Source: Tetrahymena elliotti 4EA (Eukaryota > Ciliophora > Oligohymenophorea > Hymenostomatida > Tetrahymenidae). Taken from it: DNA of 64,000 nt. Below, piece after piece: positions 38,388 to 50,347 of the stretch. Numbering within the stretch: position 1 is the stretch's first letter; every line of letters starts with the position of its first letter. Location: NCBI GenBank assembly GCA_000231825.2, contig JH720336.1:252235-316234 (forward strand), written 5' to 3'. The notes below the pieces were generated by a model that was not told the DNA's origin, made no database searches, and saw nothing but the letters and a program-made list of their open reading frames with translations. A program made the position numbers and the translations under genes.

Positions 38388-39308
38388 TCATTTCTTTTAT
38401 GAGCTTTTTCTTATCTCTTTTAAATCTTAATAGTATTTTAAGGCATTGCTAATGATTTCATATGCTTATTCTTTTCCTTAAAACTCTTCTAAAACCACTT
38501 CAACACCAATTCTACGTTTGTAATCTTCAAAGAAATGCTCAATTTCTTATATTGTATGTCTTGAAACATCATTTATATCATTTCTTTTTGATATAATAAT
38601 TCAAAGTAAATATAGCAATAAAACAGTTTATTCAAAAATATATGATATAATCAAAGATAAAGTTTCTATCTAATTAATTACACTTCTTAAAACTTGGGAT
38701 CATTCATAGCTACTGCAATAATCTTATCATCTTCTTCATTTCCATCAATCATTTGAATAACGCCTGTTTATAAATGTTATTGCATAGATGTTTAGTTATA
38801 ATATAGAAGTAAAAATTAGATTACCAATAACTCTAGCATCTATCAAAGTAAGAGGAGGTACCTTTTCGCTACATAAAACAAGAATATCAAGAGGATCTCT
38901 ATCACCAGCCATAGTAGAAGGGATAAATCCATAATGAGATGGATAGTGAACTGCATTATATAAAACTCTGTCAAGTTTGAGAAGACCAGATTCCTCCTCA
39001 ACTTCAAATTTAGCTCTGGATCCTTTAGGGATTTCAATCAAAGCTTGAACATATTAAGGATTATTTTATCCAGAAGAGATATGATAAAGAGGATTATTCC
39101 AAAAGTGATCATTAGGCATGAAATCAATCATTTCTAAGGTATCCTTCTTTTCGCTGTATTTAGATTTTGACTAATTTGAAGAGCCTCCACACTGTCCAAC
39201 AGATTCATCCTCAGGAGGTTTTGTGCACTTTCCCTCATCTTGTCTAGAGAGTACAATCAAATTTACTAAAATAAATGTTATAAATAGTATCAGTCTAAGT
39301 TTCCTCAT
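38388..39308 (-). CDS. Inorganic pyrophosphatase, family I, with N-terminal signal peptide
   Basis: Three exons (39308-38825, 38763-38682, 38583-38388; introns of 61 and 98 nt) are phase-consistent. This soluble PPase hydrolyses diphosphate to two phosphates with Mg2+. Diagnostic segments are IEIPKGSRAKFEVEEESG, YPSHYGFIPSTMAGDRDPLD (containing the D-x-D-P-x-D metal signature) and QEIEHFFEDYKRR. The protein starts MRKLRLILFITFILVNLIVL, a clear hydrophobic signal sequence, followed by a Cys-containing acidic linker of about 70 residues before the catalytic domain. Cytosolic PPases lack this. It therefore probably enters the secretory pathway, perhaps acting in a vacuole, acidocalcisome-like store or outside the cell. 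It ends KSSQKK before TGA at 38388-38390. Confidence 0.93.
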
Positions 39309-39679
39309 TTTTAAAAAATATGAGATTCTTTTCTGTTTGTAGTAAGAATTTAGTTTTTTAATTTTTTATTAAACACAATCAATAATATTCTATGGGTAAC
39401 AGATAACAGATTTAAATTAAATTTTTAATGTATCTTTATAAAAAAAGGTTAAATAACATCTACTTTTCTTTTTTCTATTCAGAAAATAAGCAAAAAAATA
39501 TGTAATTATAAAATAGAGTTTATTTTTGATCCTTTTTAATTATTTTTTTCTAAATATTATATACAAATGTTATGCTTAGTTAAATAAATATTATATAATA
39601 TATACTGAATTGAACAATTTAACTACCATATTGCAATTTTCATATTTTTATTCAAAATTATTTTTATTTTTTTTAATTT
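39309..39679. other. Short AT-rich spacer between pyrophosphatase and array member 1
   Basis: This is about 370 bp on the 5' side of the pyrophosphatase gene and the 3' side of the first array gene. No feature is visible. Confidence 0.55.
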
Positions 39680-40897
39680 TCAAGAATTTGATGAATCATC
39701 TATAAATCTATGACTACATCTTTTTTTATTATTTATGTTTTCAATTTATTCAAAAGTTTTTAATTTTTTTAGATTTTAGGAATAGAATTAATCAATAAAT
39801 GATTTGGAGCTAATTGAATATTCAATGTCTTCAAACAGATATGATAATTCTCTCCTTATTATATCTTCAATTTTCATATCACCTTTTTATCTAGAAATTC
39901 GCTGCCTATAAGATATAAGTTATTTAAGATCATATGGATCTACTTCGATTTCCACAATTTTATATCCAACATCATTATATACTAATTCACTGTTCTAGAA
40001 AGAACACAAGCTTGAAAAATTTTGCTTCTCTATAATTTTAATTGGGAATCCATCAAATGTGTTAATATGTAAAATGTTGGGACTTTATTATTATCCCTTT
40101 AAAGTTTCTCCTAATTAATTTATAGCATTAAGAGCATGTAAAGTGAGATCTTATTAATTTTTAATTAAATCAATTTTTTTTTATCTATTAAATATTTAGC
40201 TTACAGTATTATAGTCAGCTCCTAACAAATCTAAATAATTCTTCGAGTAACCAGAACAAACAATCTCAGAGTTTTTTGTTTAATAATTAATTCTAAAGAC
40301 TGAAAACCAAAACATTTTAGACTTGCTGTTTTAACTGAAATCAGCTAGGATTTTTTTAAAATCAGTTAAAAAACTATTCAATTATTCATCTTTTTAACTA
40401 ATTAAAAGTTTATTAACACCTTTCTTTTCAATTTCGTTTTGTATTTTATCCTTAATGAAAATTACCTTTTGAAGCATTTTTAATGCATAACTTTAAGGAA
40501 TGTTGGTATATTTACTTAGAATTTATTCTAAATCATAGATAGAATTTTATTCAATACTCATATCTTTTTAGTATTCTATCGAAACTATCCCAAGATTTTT
40601 ATCTTCGACTACTTTCTGGGTATTTTGCTAAGAATATCCAAAACAAAAGTAATTTAAAGACTGAAAATGTCTAAAAATTCCATCAGTAGTTATCTATAAA
40701 CCATTCAGGATGTTAATCGCATTATCATTCTTCAAATATTTTTCAATTGCACATTCATAAACTTTGCTTTAAAATTTTTATTTTCTCAAAAGTTATTTTT
40801 TATATTTTTTAAACCTCTTTTTAGATAAATCTTTTGCCTCAGGATTAATTTTAGAAGGAATCATCTAATTTGCTTAATAATCTTACATAATTTTCAT
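39680..40897 (-). CDS. Array member 1: PAS-like paralogue, lysine-rich N-terminus
   Basis: Single exon, 405 residues, ATG 40895-40897, TGA 39680-39682. I do not recognise the family. Residues 22-43 are strongly basic (DLSKKRFKKYKKQLLRKQKF), reminiscent of a nuclear localisation or DNA-contact region but without a leucine zipper. Core motifs follow in the order shared by all eight members: TTDGIFRHF near residue 70, FGYSQQ, SGYSKNYLDLLG at about 216, RQKKIDLI, NTFDGFPIKI at about 280, and RRELSYLFEDIEYS at about 348. It is the promoter-distal end of the array and lies 466 bp from member 2. Confidence 0.88.
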
Positions 40898-41363
40898 CTT
40901 CCAATTTTTTTAATATTAATTAAATTATCAAATGTCTTTATCTAGTTTATGAGATTCATCGAAAAATAAAGTAACAATTAAATAAACGATGTAAAATCTA
41001 ATCAAATATCCATTCACCATAAGTTAGCCAGTAAATTAGCGGATGTAAAAATAAATATGGATTATAAAAAATAGATTAAATTTAAACGAAAAAGTGCTTT
41101 GACTTTTCTTTCATTCTCTTTTTCTATTTTTTATAAACTTTTAATTAATTTATGTTATTATTAATAAACATTTTTACCACAAAATAATTAACTATTCAGT
41201 TTAAAAATAAATTAAAAAATGATGAATATATAGAAATTGCAAATAAAAAATCATGAAAGATATCAAGTTTCTATAACAAATAATTTGATAAAAAGTCAAC
41301 TATTTATACCCTTATATTTTGCATTGATGCATTGTGCAATTTAAATTCATTCGCAAACTAAAT
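40898..41363. other. Array spacer 1-2
   Basis: This is 466 bp of AT-rich DNA between two same-strand paralogues. It should contain the promoter of member 1. No distinct motif is seen. Confidence 0.5.
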
Positions 41364-42590
41364 TCAATGAGTAATATCTTTAACTTATGCCTTTTTATAT
41401 GAATGTGATTTATATTCTTTTTCTATTTTCTTAATTTTTTATATGTTTTCTTAATAATATTTTTCTATAAAATTCTAAGACTGGATTGAATATTCAACAT
41501 CTTCAAACTGATAAGATAGTTCCCTTCTAATAAAATCATCTATGTTTAGAAATTTATTATTTTAAAAAATTCTCTATCTGTAGTCTATTAGCTATTTAAG
41601 GCTGTCAATATCTACATCTATTTCAGTTAAACTAAACCCAAAATCTGGAAATTTACCAAAGTGTTCACTTTCTGTAAAGCAAGTATGAGCCTTAGTTTGT
41701 GTAATTTTAATAGGAAAACCATCAAAAGTAACTATAACTGTTTCGATAGAGTTATTATTGCATTCTATTTTATCTATTAATTCTAATCCAAGAAGAGATT
41801 GCAAATAAAAATCAAACTTATTCTATATAAGATCTATTTTCTTCCCTCTTAAAAATATATTTGTAAATGTTTCTGCATCTATTCCTAATAAATTTAAATA
41901 AGGCTTTGAAAAACCAGAATGGATTATCTCTGAGTTTTATATTAGGTAATTAACCCTTGTTAAAATATACCAATACATTTTATTTGGATTTTCCTATTTA
42001 TACTTGTATAAGATCTAAGCAAAATATTACAAAAAAAGAAGTAAATCTTCTTCTTTTTTCATCAATACCTAATCATTAACTTCTGCTCCAACTAGCATTT
42101 AATTAACATAAGAAATAAACTAATGTGTTTACTATAAAACTTTTTAAGCATACTCATGAGGGATATTAGGTATTTTTTATATCATATTCATGGCATCTTC
42201 GAAAGGTGCTTTGTTTACTTTACAGTTTCTCTAATAAACTATGTTAATAATATCCAATTCCTTATCATCTACAATTTTAAGAATCTGCTACTGATTATAT
42301 CCAAAAGAAAGATAATCTGTAGAATAATTATATCTCATAATCCCATCTGGAGTAATTTATAATCCTATGAACAAATCAATAGTATTCTGGTTATTGCTTA
42401 GCAGATTACTAAAAAGATCTATGTTAGCCTTGTACCTTTAAGCTTGTTTTATTTGACTTTTGTAAATAAGCTTTTTCTTCTACTGATCATTAGATTAACT
42501 TGATTCTTAGGATAAAGGTATTTCGCTAGTAATCTCACTAATTTAATTAAAACCTTATGTGAAATATATTGAATCTAAAGAGTCACACAT
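41364..42590 (-). CDS. Array member 2: PAS-like paralogue, intermediate N-terminus
   Basis: Single exon, 408 residues, ATG 42588-42590, TGA 41364-41366. It begins MCDSLDSIYFTQGF, with Ser/Glu-rich residues before a short basic stretch (QQKKKLIYKSQIKQ). It thus combines features of the acidic and basic classes. Core motifs are TPDGIMRYN, SFGYNQQ, SGFSKPYLNLLGID (GFS instead of GYS), LRGKKIDLI, TFDGFPIKI at about residue 288, TEIDVDIDSLKQLIDYRQR and FIRRELSYQFEDVEYSIQSQ. The C-terminus is lysine-rich. No internal TGA or splice site is needed. Confidence 0.88.
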
Positions 42591-43555
42591 CTTTTTAATA
42601 CTTTACTCAATAAATTAATTATTATGTTATTATTATTTATTATTTATAACAAAAATCTCTTCAATAAATAGAAAAATAATTCTAATTTTGTTTGATTGTA
42701 AAGATTTTTATAACTAAGTAAATTTTGATTAATTCTAGTGAATCTTCATATTTAACTTTAAGTCTATTAATAGAGAACTTATATCCATAGAAATTTTTGT
42801 GAATAAATTCTTTAAATTTTGTGGAAATTTCTATCTTTAATTTTCACTTATTTCCCCAAAAAAAATAACTCAATCTTTTTGAGTTTTAAATTTTCAAATA
42901 TTTTAAATTTGCAAATTTTTCTATTACAAAAATATGATTTTTACAGACATTATTTAATAGCATACATAATTTTTATTAATTATTTTTCATGTAAGCATTT
43001 TCTCTTTCTTAATCTTCTTCAAGAATTTATTATTGTTTTTGACAAAATTGTTGAATCAAATTAAGTATTAAATTTATTTTTGTTTATTAAAATCTTAAGT
43101 TTTATTTACAATAATTCAAATTTATTTATATAATATTAATTTTAAAATTTGAAATAAAAAAATATATTTCTAAAATAATTCTTTTATTTATGAAAAAACT
43201 TATGAAATATCTCTTTTATTAAAATCTTTAAATTTTAAATTTACCTAAAAACTACTATACATTTTCGAAAGTGATTATAAGATGGCTTAAAAAATAGAGT
43301 TAAAAAAAGGAAATTTATTTGAAAACAATCTTTCTGTTTTATTTTTAGTTTATTTCAAAAATGAAAGTATTTTTTCCAAAATATTTCTATGTAATTTAAA
43401 CTTTCAATATGACTAGCTTCTTGAATTAAATGGAGTATTGATTTAATTGAATTAATAAAATCTTTCAAGATTTTAACCCTTAAAAAATATATAAAAATAT
43501 AAAATATTTTGGATAAATTTAATAAAAAATCTCAAGCTTTTTTTCTTTATTTAGA
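42591..43555. other. Array spacer 2-3
   Basis: This is 965 bp of AT-rich DNA, probably 5' of member 2 and 3' of member 3. No coding frame of the array family survives in it. Confidence 0.5.
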
Positions 43556-44755
43556 TCAATTTTAAATTATTTTATAAGAGCATTCTTTTTAATTTATCAA
43601 TTATTATTTTATTATCTCAAGATCTTAAACATTTTATGAGTAAAATTTATCTATAAATTATTAGGATTAAATGGAGTATTCCACATCCTCAAAAAGATAA
43701 GAGCTTTCTCTTCTGATAAAATCATCAAATTTTGAAGTATATGATTAAGATAATCTTTTTCTATATTCAATAAGATTTTAGAAACTTTGAAAATCAACCT
43801 CAATCTCAATAAGAATTAAGCTAAACTCATGCTTTTAATACATCATTGGTTTTACTTGATTACACAAATTGGCCTTTTTTTAGTATATTTTTAAAGGAAA
43901 TCCATCAAAAGTAGTGATAAGTGACTCATAATTTTCATAAATTAAAACTGAATCTTTTCCTGTTATATTTGATAAACCTTTTAATGCTTACTTAGTAATA
44001 TCTTCTTATTGCTTAACTAAATCTATTTTTTTGTTTCTCAAATATATTTATCTAATTGAATTTACATCTAATCCTAGTAAATCGAGATAAGCCTTTGAAT
44101 ATCCTATTTAAGATGTTTCATACATTTTATATTCTAAGTTGATTCGAGATATTGAATAAAAATACAAAGAATTTGGATTAGTTATTTGATATTGAGTTAA
44201 AAATAAAGCACATTTTTATTAAAAATCAGTAAATTTTTCGTTTAATTCTACATATTAGTTTGCAATTAATAGGTTATCATCATATTGAAATCTTTAATTT
44301 ACCAAATAAGAATATTCATTTAATAAATCCATTATTTCTAAGCGATAAACGCCTTAAATATTATTAATACTACTCATAATTCTATCTAAAGAATCAACTT
44401 AAATTGAGTTTTATTTTCTATAGTAAATATTTACAGCATTTAATTTGGAATTTTCTTCTATTAGTTCAGCCTCTTACAGTAGATAATTAAAGCTTATCTA
44501 TCCGATTGATGGTATGAATCTTAATACACCATCACTACAAACATAAGTAATATTATCCAATTTCTAAATTCTACATAGCTAAATAAAATAACTATCTAAT
44601 GGTACAGTTAGTAAATCTTTCTTCTTTTAATACTTTCTTTTAGGCTTTCTTATGTCTTTCTTTTTGTTTTTTAAGTTATGATTTATTGCTTTTACAGTTC
44701 TAGATATTTTACCCTATTTTTCTTCAATTTACTAAGTTTCAAGGAGTTCTTACAT
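43556..44755 (-). CDS. Array member 3: PAS-like paralogue, lysine-rich N-terminus
   Basis: Single exon, 399 residues, the shortest member, ATG 44753-44755, TGA 43556-43558. Residues about 29-52 are highly basic (NHNLKNKKKDIRKPKRKYQK). The N-terminal motif is CSDGVLRFIPS, but the usual FGY is replaced by SFNYL. The rest is canonical: IGYSKAYLDLLGLD, LRNKKIDLV, TTFDGFPLKI at about residue 282, IEIEVDFQSFQNLIEYRKR and FIRRESSYLFEDVEYSIQSQ, where Leu of RRELSY is Ser. It groups with member 1 by its basic start. Confidence 0.88.
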
Positions 44756-45440
44756 TTTATTTATCAAAATCAATTAAACTATCTAAAATTACTATTTTTC
44801 GAATTTTGGGTTAATTAATCTATAAAATTAATGCCACAATTTATTTAGGAATTATTAACTATGAGTTGAATACTAAAGATTAGATTCTATTTTTATATCA
44901 TATATTATGAATCAAATGAGCAAAAAACATTAAAGGAAATTGAAAAAAGTAAAAAAAATTTTTAATATGTCTGAGGAATCAAATCTACCACATTTAGTTT
45001 TTTAAAGTTTACTAAAAGACTATTTTTTTTAATTATCAATTATCATCATTCATATATTATTTCATACAGGCTATGGCTATTAGTCTGTTTAAAAGTTTAT
45101 CAATGGTATGTAAATATTACAAATTATTAGTTTATGATTAAATATTTTATCTTAATAAAGATAATTATAATTTACTATCACTGCTTGACATGAAAATAAA
45201 AATAATTTTAAGGGTGTAAAGGCTTATATATAAGAAAAACACTAAATAGTAACTTAAAATAATAGAAGACAAAATAAAATATAATATAATGATAATATTT
45301 TTAATATAAGTATTATTGGGTTGAATTTAAGTGAAAATAAGAAAGCATTTTGGTGATCAATCAATTAATTGATCATATTTTAATTTAGTAAAACAATTTT
45401 ATCAAACATAATTAATTAAATTTGAAGAAGTATAATGGCT
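44756..45440. other. Array spacer 3-4
   Basis: This is 685 bp of AT-rich DNA between members 3 and 4. No distinct feature is visible. Confidence 0.5.
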
Positions 45441-46751
45441 TCAAACTAACTATTCTTTTTTTTCATCATTATCTATGTATTTATATTTACATACAAGATG
45501 AGAAAATTCCTTCATTTCCTAAAGTTTTTTTAACCGTTTAACATTCTCAGTATAGAATTTATCAACAAAGGACTAAGAATGAACTGAATATTCAACATCC
45601 TCAAATTTATAAGAAAGTTCTTTTCTTAAAAAATCATCTATATTTAAATTTTTACTTTTTTGATAGATTCTTTTTCTGTATTCAATTAGATTTTCAAGGC
45701 TTTTTAAGTCTACATCGATTTCAGTGGTTGATATAAAAAATTCACTATCTAATCCTTAAGTTTGCTAATGTTTATACAATTCACAATGCAATATTTTTTA
45801 TTGATAAATTTTAATTGGGAATCCATCAAATGTTACAATATCTGACTCATAATATTCCGATTAATCACCGCATCTACAATTACTCATTTACTAGACACCT
45901 ATCATTGATTAATATGTTACATCTTGAATACTTTATAATAGATCTATTTTTTAATTTCTTAAAGCTAAATGAGTTAAATTATCATAAGTCAAACCTAATA
46001 AATTCAAATATTCTTGAGAATATCCCACTTCAACTGTTTCCATTTCCTTAGACTATAAATTTACTTTACCAATAGAATAGGAATATAACTTATTTGTCTA
46101 TTATTCTGAATATTGCTTCAAAAATTTTTGACTAAATCGTCTAAATTATTAAAATTCATATTCTCTTTAGATAAAAATTTATTCATTAGTAATATGTATA
46201 AGATTATTTAATGTCTCTCCCATACTGTAAAAATTTATGAATAACTAATGAGCAGCTTCATATTAGATAGATGGAATCTTTTTAATAAGTTACAAAGCTT
46301 AATCAAATTTTAAATAATTAAAATATGCGCTCTTTTAAAATGATACTTATACTACTCCGATATCTTTTAATTCTTTTACGATTTCCACTTTTTGATCCTA
46401 AAATCCAAAGCTCAACCAATTTTAACAAGGTAGGAATCTGAGAGCTCCATCATTTGTGAGTATAAATTCAGAAGAGAAATTAATTTTTGAATCTTAAACA
46501 ATTTACTAAGTAGTTATCCCTACAGTTTATAATTATTCTTAATTTCTTTTAACTTTTTCTTCATTTTTATCTGAAACAACAAGTTCTAATTATTGATTAA
46601 TAGCAGTAGTACTATTGGTATATTAATTTATCTAATTATCTTTAAATAAAGTAAATGAAGGAGATGAAGTATCAAATGTTCTAAAGTCTTAATCTTCATC
46701 CACCATGAAGTCATTTTGATAATATGACTCCTCTTATAATTCAGAGCTCAT
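45441..46751 (-). CDS. Array member 4: PAS-like paralogue, acidic N-terminus, longest copy
   Basis: Single exon, 436 residues, ATG 46749-46751, TGA 45441-45443. The first 60 residues are acidic and aromatic (MSSELQEESYYQNDFMVDED), followed by a Q/T-rich linker. Core motifs are TNDGALRFLP, LSFGFQDQKVEIV, VGYSQEYLNLLGL, LRNQKIDLL, TFDGFPIKI at about residue 307, TEIDVDLKSLENLIEYRKR and FLRKELSYKFEDVEYSVHSQ. It is the first member of the acidic class when reading from low coordinates. Acidic/aromatic leaders like this occur in activation domains, but that is only an analogy. Confidence 0.88.
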
Positions 46752-48339
46752 TTAATAGAATGATTGTTTTTTATCGAAATTAAATTAAATTAAGAAAAGA
46801 GTTTATTTAATTTTACAAACTTTCTATTCTAAATTTTTAGTCATTAAGCTGTTGAGCTGTCTTCTATTTCATTTATTGAATTGTTTAATGATTATTTGTA
46901 AGATAATTTTACTCCGAATATTCTAGAAGATAATTCTAACTATTTTATCAAAATTTGTTCTAAAGAAACTTTGGAGAAATTAACGTTTAAATTGAAAAAA
47001 AAATATTTGTTTGGTAAATTTTAATTTAAAAAAATTATCATTTTCTCTTGCCACTTTTAATCAAAAGTTTACTTTTAAAAAGAAAAAAAATTTTTTTCTT
47101 TGTGATATTTTGAAACAAGATTTAAAATTTAATAAATTGGAAAAAGTTATTTGATCAGGAATTTATTCTAAATAGTTTAAGATTTTACTTTTATTTTTAT
47201 TAAAAAAGGAATTTTAGAACAATTCCTTTAAGTACCATTAGCTGTATCAAATGTAACATTACTATTATTTTAGAAACCAACTATTTATTTTCTTCTATTT
47301 AAAATATGCAAAAACCTTTAATTTGAAATTAAAAATTTGTTTAATTACACTTTATGTAAACATAGTAATATCCCATCTTTAAAGACAAATTAGCAGTGGC
47401 TCTTATTGAATTATATGTTTATTTATAATACATACTCCTTTATCTTAGCTGCCCCCTTATGATTTTTATATAAATAAAGGAGATCACAGATATAATATAC
47501 ATTTTGGGCAAATTAGGATGCATTCTTTGATTTTTATTTTATTCAAAATTGATGAATATTTGTGATGAATTTTTTGTAACAGGTGAAAATAAAATTTTTT
47601 TATTTTTTAAAGAATTGAAGAGAAGCTAAATGTGAGAACTATATATAAATCTTTTTATTTATTTTGATCTCTTTTTAAACAATTTTATTCATTGAAATAT
47701 TATTTTATGAAGGTTAATATGAAAAAATTTTAAAGAGGAAATTTTCATTTTTTAAAAAAAGAAATAATCTTAAAAAGTAGTCAGAAAAATTTTCAAATTA
47801 CATAAAGTATGTTTTTAAAATTTATTTATTATTCGTAAGAATTTTTGATCAAATTTTATTTCTTTTTGAGTTAACTTCCATGCTTTTAATCAATAAGCAA
47901 TAAGTCAAGATGTACATCATTTTATTAATCAGCTTTTTAACATTTTTATTATTTTTATGGCAATTTTGAAAACAAGAAAGAAGAAATAATAATTTTTCAA
48001 ATAGAAAGTAGTGAGTAAAATGCTACAGAATATTAAAAAAACTTTTTAAAATATTATTTATTTGAATTATCTTTCTTATATGTGCTTTTCAACAAGAGCT
48101 TTTATATGCATAATTGTATTTATCAGCTTTTTAACCTCTTTATTCATTGCATTTTATGATTTTATGGAATCAATTAGGAAAAAAACACAAAAGTATAAAT
48201 CATCTTTTTTTAAAATAGAAAGAAAGTAGTGAGAAAAATAAACAATTTATATAAAGTAAATTTTTAAAATATGCTAAAAGTAGTTATTATTTTGAATAAA
48301 ATTTATTTTTTTTTGTTAGGTTATTTTATTTGTTTTTTG
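46752..48339. other. Array spacer 4-5, longest, with decayed repeat copies
   Basis: This is 1588 bp, about twice the usual spacer. Its right part carries degenerate direct repeats of the 3' end of member 5 (see repeat entry). The left part shows no array coding sequence that I could align. Confidence 0.55.
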
Positions 48340-48390
48340 TCAATTAGCAATAAGTTTATATGTGCATTATTGTATTTATTTTTTTAAGAG
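47770..48390. repeat. Degenerate tandem duplications of the member 5 3' end
   Basis: Three related blocks lie at 47899-47942, 48090-48136 and 48341-48390. They share caataagt-like starts, atgtacat/atgtgcat cores and, in the first two, atcagctttttaac. A second landmark, gaaagtagtgag plus aaaat-like bases, recurs at about 48004 and 48218, with a weaker form near 47776. The third block overlaps the C-terminal codons of member 5. The period is about 200-250 bp. Confidence 0.6.
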
Positions 48391-49587
48391 TTGTTCTACA
48401 TTTTCTTTGTAGTATTTTTCTAAGAATAATTAGGAGTGGATAGAATATTCAACATCTTCAAATAGGTAAGAAAGCTCCTTTCTTATAAAATCTTCATAAG
48501 AGAGATTAAAATTTTGCATCAATCTTTATCTATAATTGATAAGCTATTATAAACTTTATAAATCAACATCAACTTCTGTAATAACAAAATAGTAATCATG
48601 TTCTCCTCCAACTATTTAGCTATTAATTAGCATTGAAGCATAATTTCTTCTTTTCATTAGAATTTTTAATGGAAATCCATCAAAAGTTACAATTTCACAT
48701 GATAGAAATTATTGGTTATTTCCTAATTCTTTCATGGATGTCAAACATGCATTTGTAATATCGCTCTTTTAGGGTATTAAATCTATTTATTTTCCTCTTA
48801 GAATAATTTATGAGAGTAATTCTGGATTAATACCTAATAATTCTAAATAAGATTTTGAATATCCATAGCTAGAAATGTCAATGTCTCTATATTTCTCACT
48901 TATCCTCAAGATTTAGTAAGTGAACATAATATTACTATTTTACTTATTAAATTAATCTAAAAAACTCAAGCAAATTTATTTAAATCTTTAAAATTCATCA
49001 TCTTTAAAAGCCAAAGTAGAGTTTGAGGTTTCCTATTAAGAAAAAAGTTTCTACATTCCCTACATAATATTTCCAAACCAAGTTAATGTTTATTGAGCTA
49101 ACTATTGCTAACAATTTGGAAAATTTTATAAATATTTAAGAGCCTACTCATATGAACTCAAATTTTGTACATTTCTCGTAAAAGAGTTAATATTTACTAA
49201 TCCAGAACTAGAAGAGTAATCCTCTACTTCAGATTTTTCATACTGATTAAAACCAAAATAAACAGGTTAAATAGAAGGAAAATATCTAATAACTCCATCG
49301 CTTGTAAGGTATATACCTGTTGAGAGGTCCAATTGAAATTTCTGCTGAAAAAAATATGGCCGCATAATATAATTAAAAGAAATATCTCCCTCATCAACTG
49401 TTTAACTACTGATTTTGCTTTCTTATTCGCTATAATTTTAGTTTTCAGAGTTAGAAAGATTGATTTTGTGATTATTAGAAATGTTTTAGAACCTAAACAA
49501 ATCTTCATTATCAGCTACATTAGATGATATAAGAAAACTAAAATCATTTATGTTTCCTTTCATGTTTTCAAAGTAACTATCTTCCAT
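48340..49587 (-). CDS. Array member 5: PAS-like paralogue, acidic N-terminus
   Basis: Single exon, 415 residues, ATG 49585-49587, TGA 48340-48342. The leader is acidic and N/S-rich (MEDSYFENMKGNINDFSF). Core motifs are LTSDGVIRYFPSIQ, VYFGFNQYE, YGYSKSYLELLGIN, LRGKQIDLI, VTFDGFPLKI at about residue 301, TEVDVDLQSLQQLINYRQR and FIRKELSYLFEDVEYSIHSQ. The last codons belong to the sequence that is repeated in decayed form in the adjoining spacer, indicating local duplication. Confidence 0.88.
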
Positions 49588-50347
49588 ACTTTTTTAACAC
49601 AAAAAATCACTTAATTTTTGTATTAGTTTGTTTGATTTTTATTTCAACTAGATTATTTTTCAAGTCGTAGCGGCTTTGTATGTGTTTAAATGCCAAAAAA
49701 TACTTCTCATCATAATTTATAAGAATTTACAAGTTTTTTTGTTAAAGTTAAAGGCAATTAAATTTTAATCCTTCATTTTTGTTTTTAAAAACCACAAAAT
49801 TTATTCCTTTTATGAATTATTAAACAATTTTGTTTTAAAATCTTAATCATTTTAAAGGCAAAAAATAATAAATTACTTAAACAAATAATATTTTTTGAAA
49901 TATTACAATACTTATATTTCTCTCTGCTTCCACAATTAAAAATTTCTAGATGAGAATAAAATGTAGAGAAAGATGATAATATTTTGATTTCAATTTGGTG
50001 CAATGTCTATGAAATAAAGGTATCCATTTTTTTCTAACTTGAAAAATTAAATCTTAAAAAATATCAAAAAAAGTTTGCTCTTCATCAAAAATAATAAAAT
50101 AAATTTGATGACTCAATCAATAAAAAAAAGAGAAAGATTATCAAAAAATTAAGTTAAAAAATCAATATAAATGAGTTAGATTTTAACTGCAAAAATTATA
50201 AATAGAGTTGATAAGATTTTTAGTTGATATCAATTGATCATTTTCTTATTTAAAAGATAAAGAAATGATTGGTTGGTTGGCTATACAGCGATTGATATTT
50301 TTGAGATATTAAATTTATTGGTTTAATAAAATTTGTTTAATTTTTTC
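49588..50347. other. Array spacer 5-6
   Basis: This is 760 bp of AT-rich DNA. Short frames in it (for example 49785-50003) look like chance ORFs. No feature is supported. Confidence 0.5.

Noticed and set aside
42819..43064. Plus-strand ORF of 81 codons in array spacer 2-3
   Set aside because: Phe/Ile-rich with no motif or neighbouring exon, and it falls wholly in AT-rich spacer DNA.
49224..49527. Overlapping ORFs on both strands inside array member 5
   Set aside because: They are out-of-frame shadows of the member 5 coding sequence, which is open over 415 codons.
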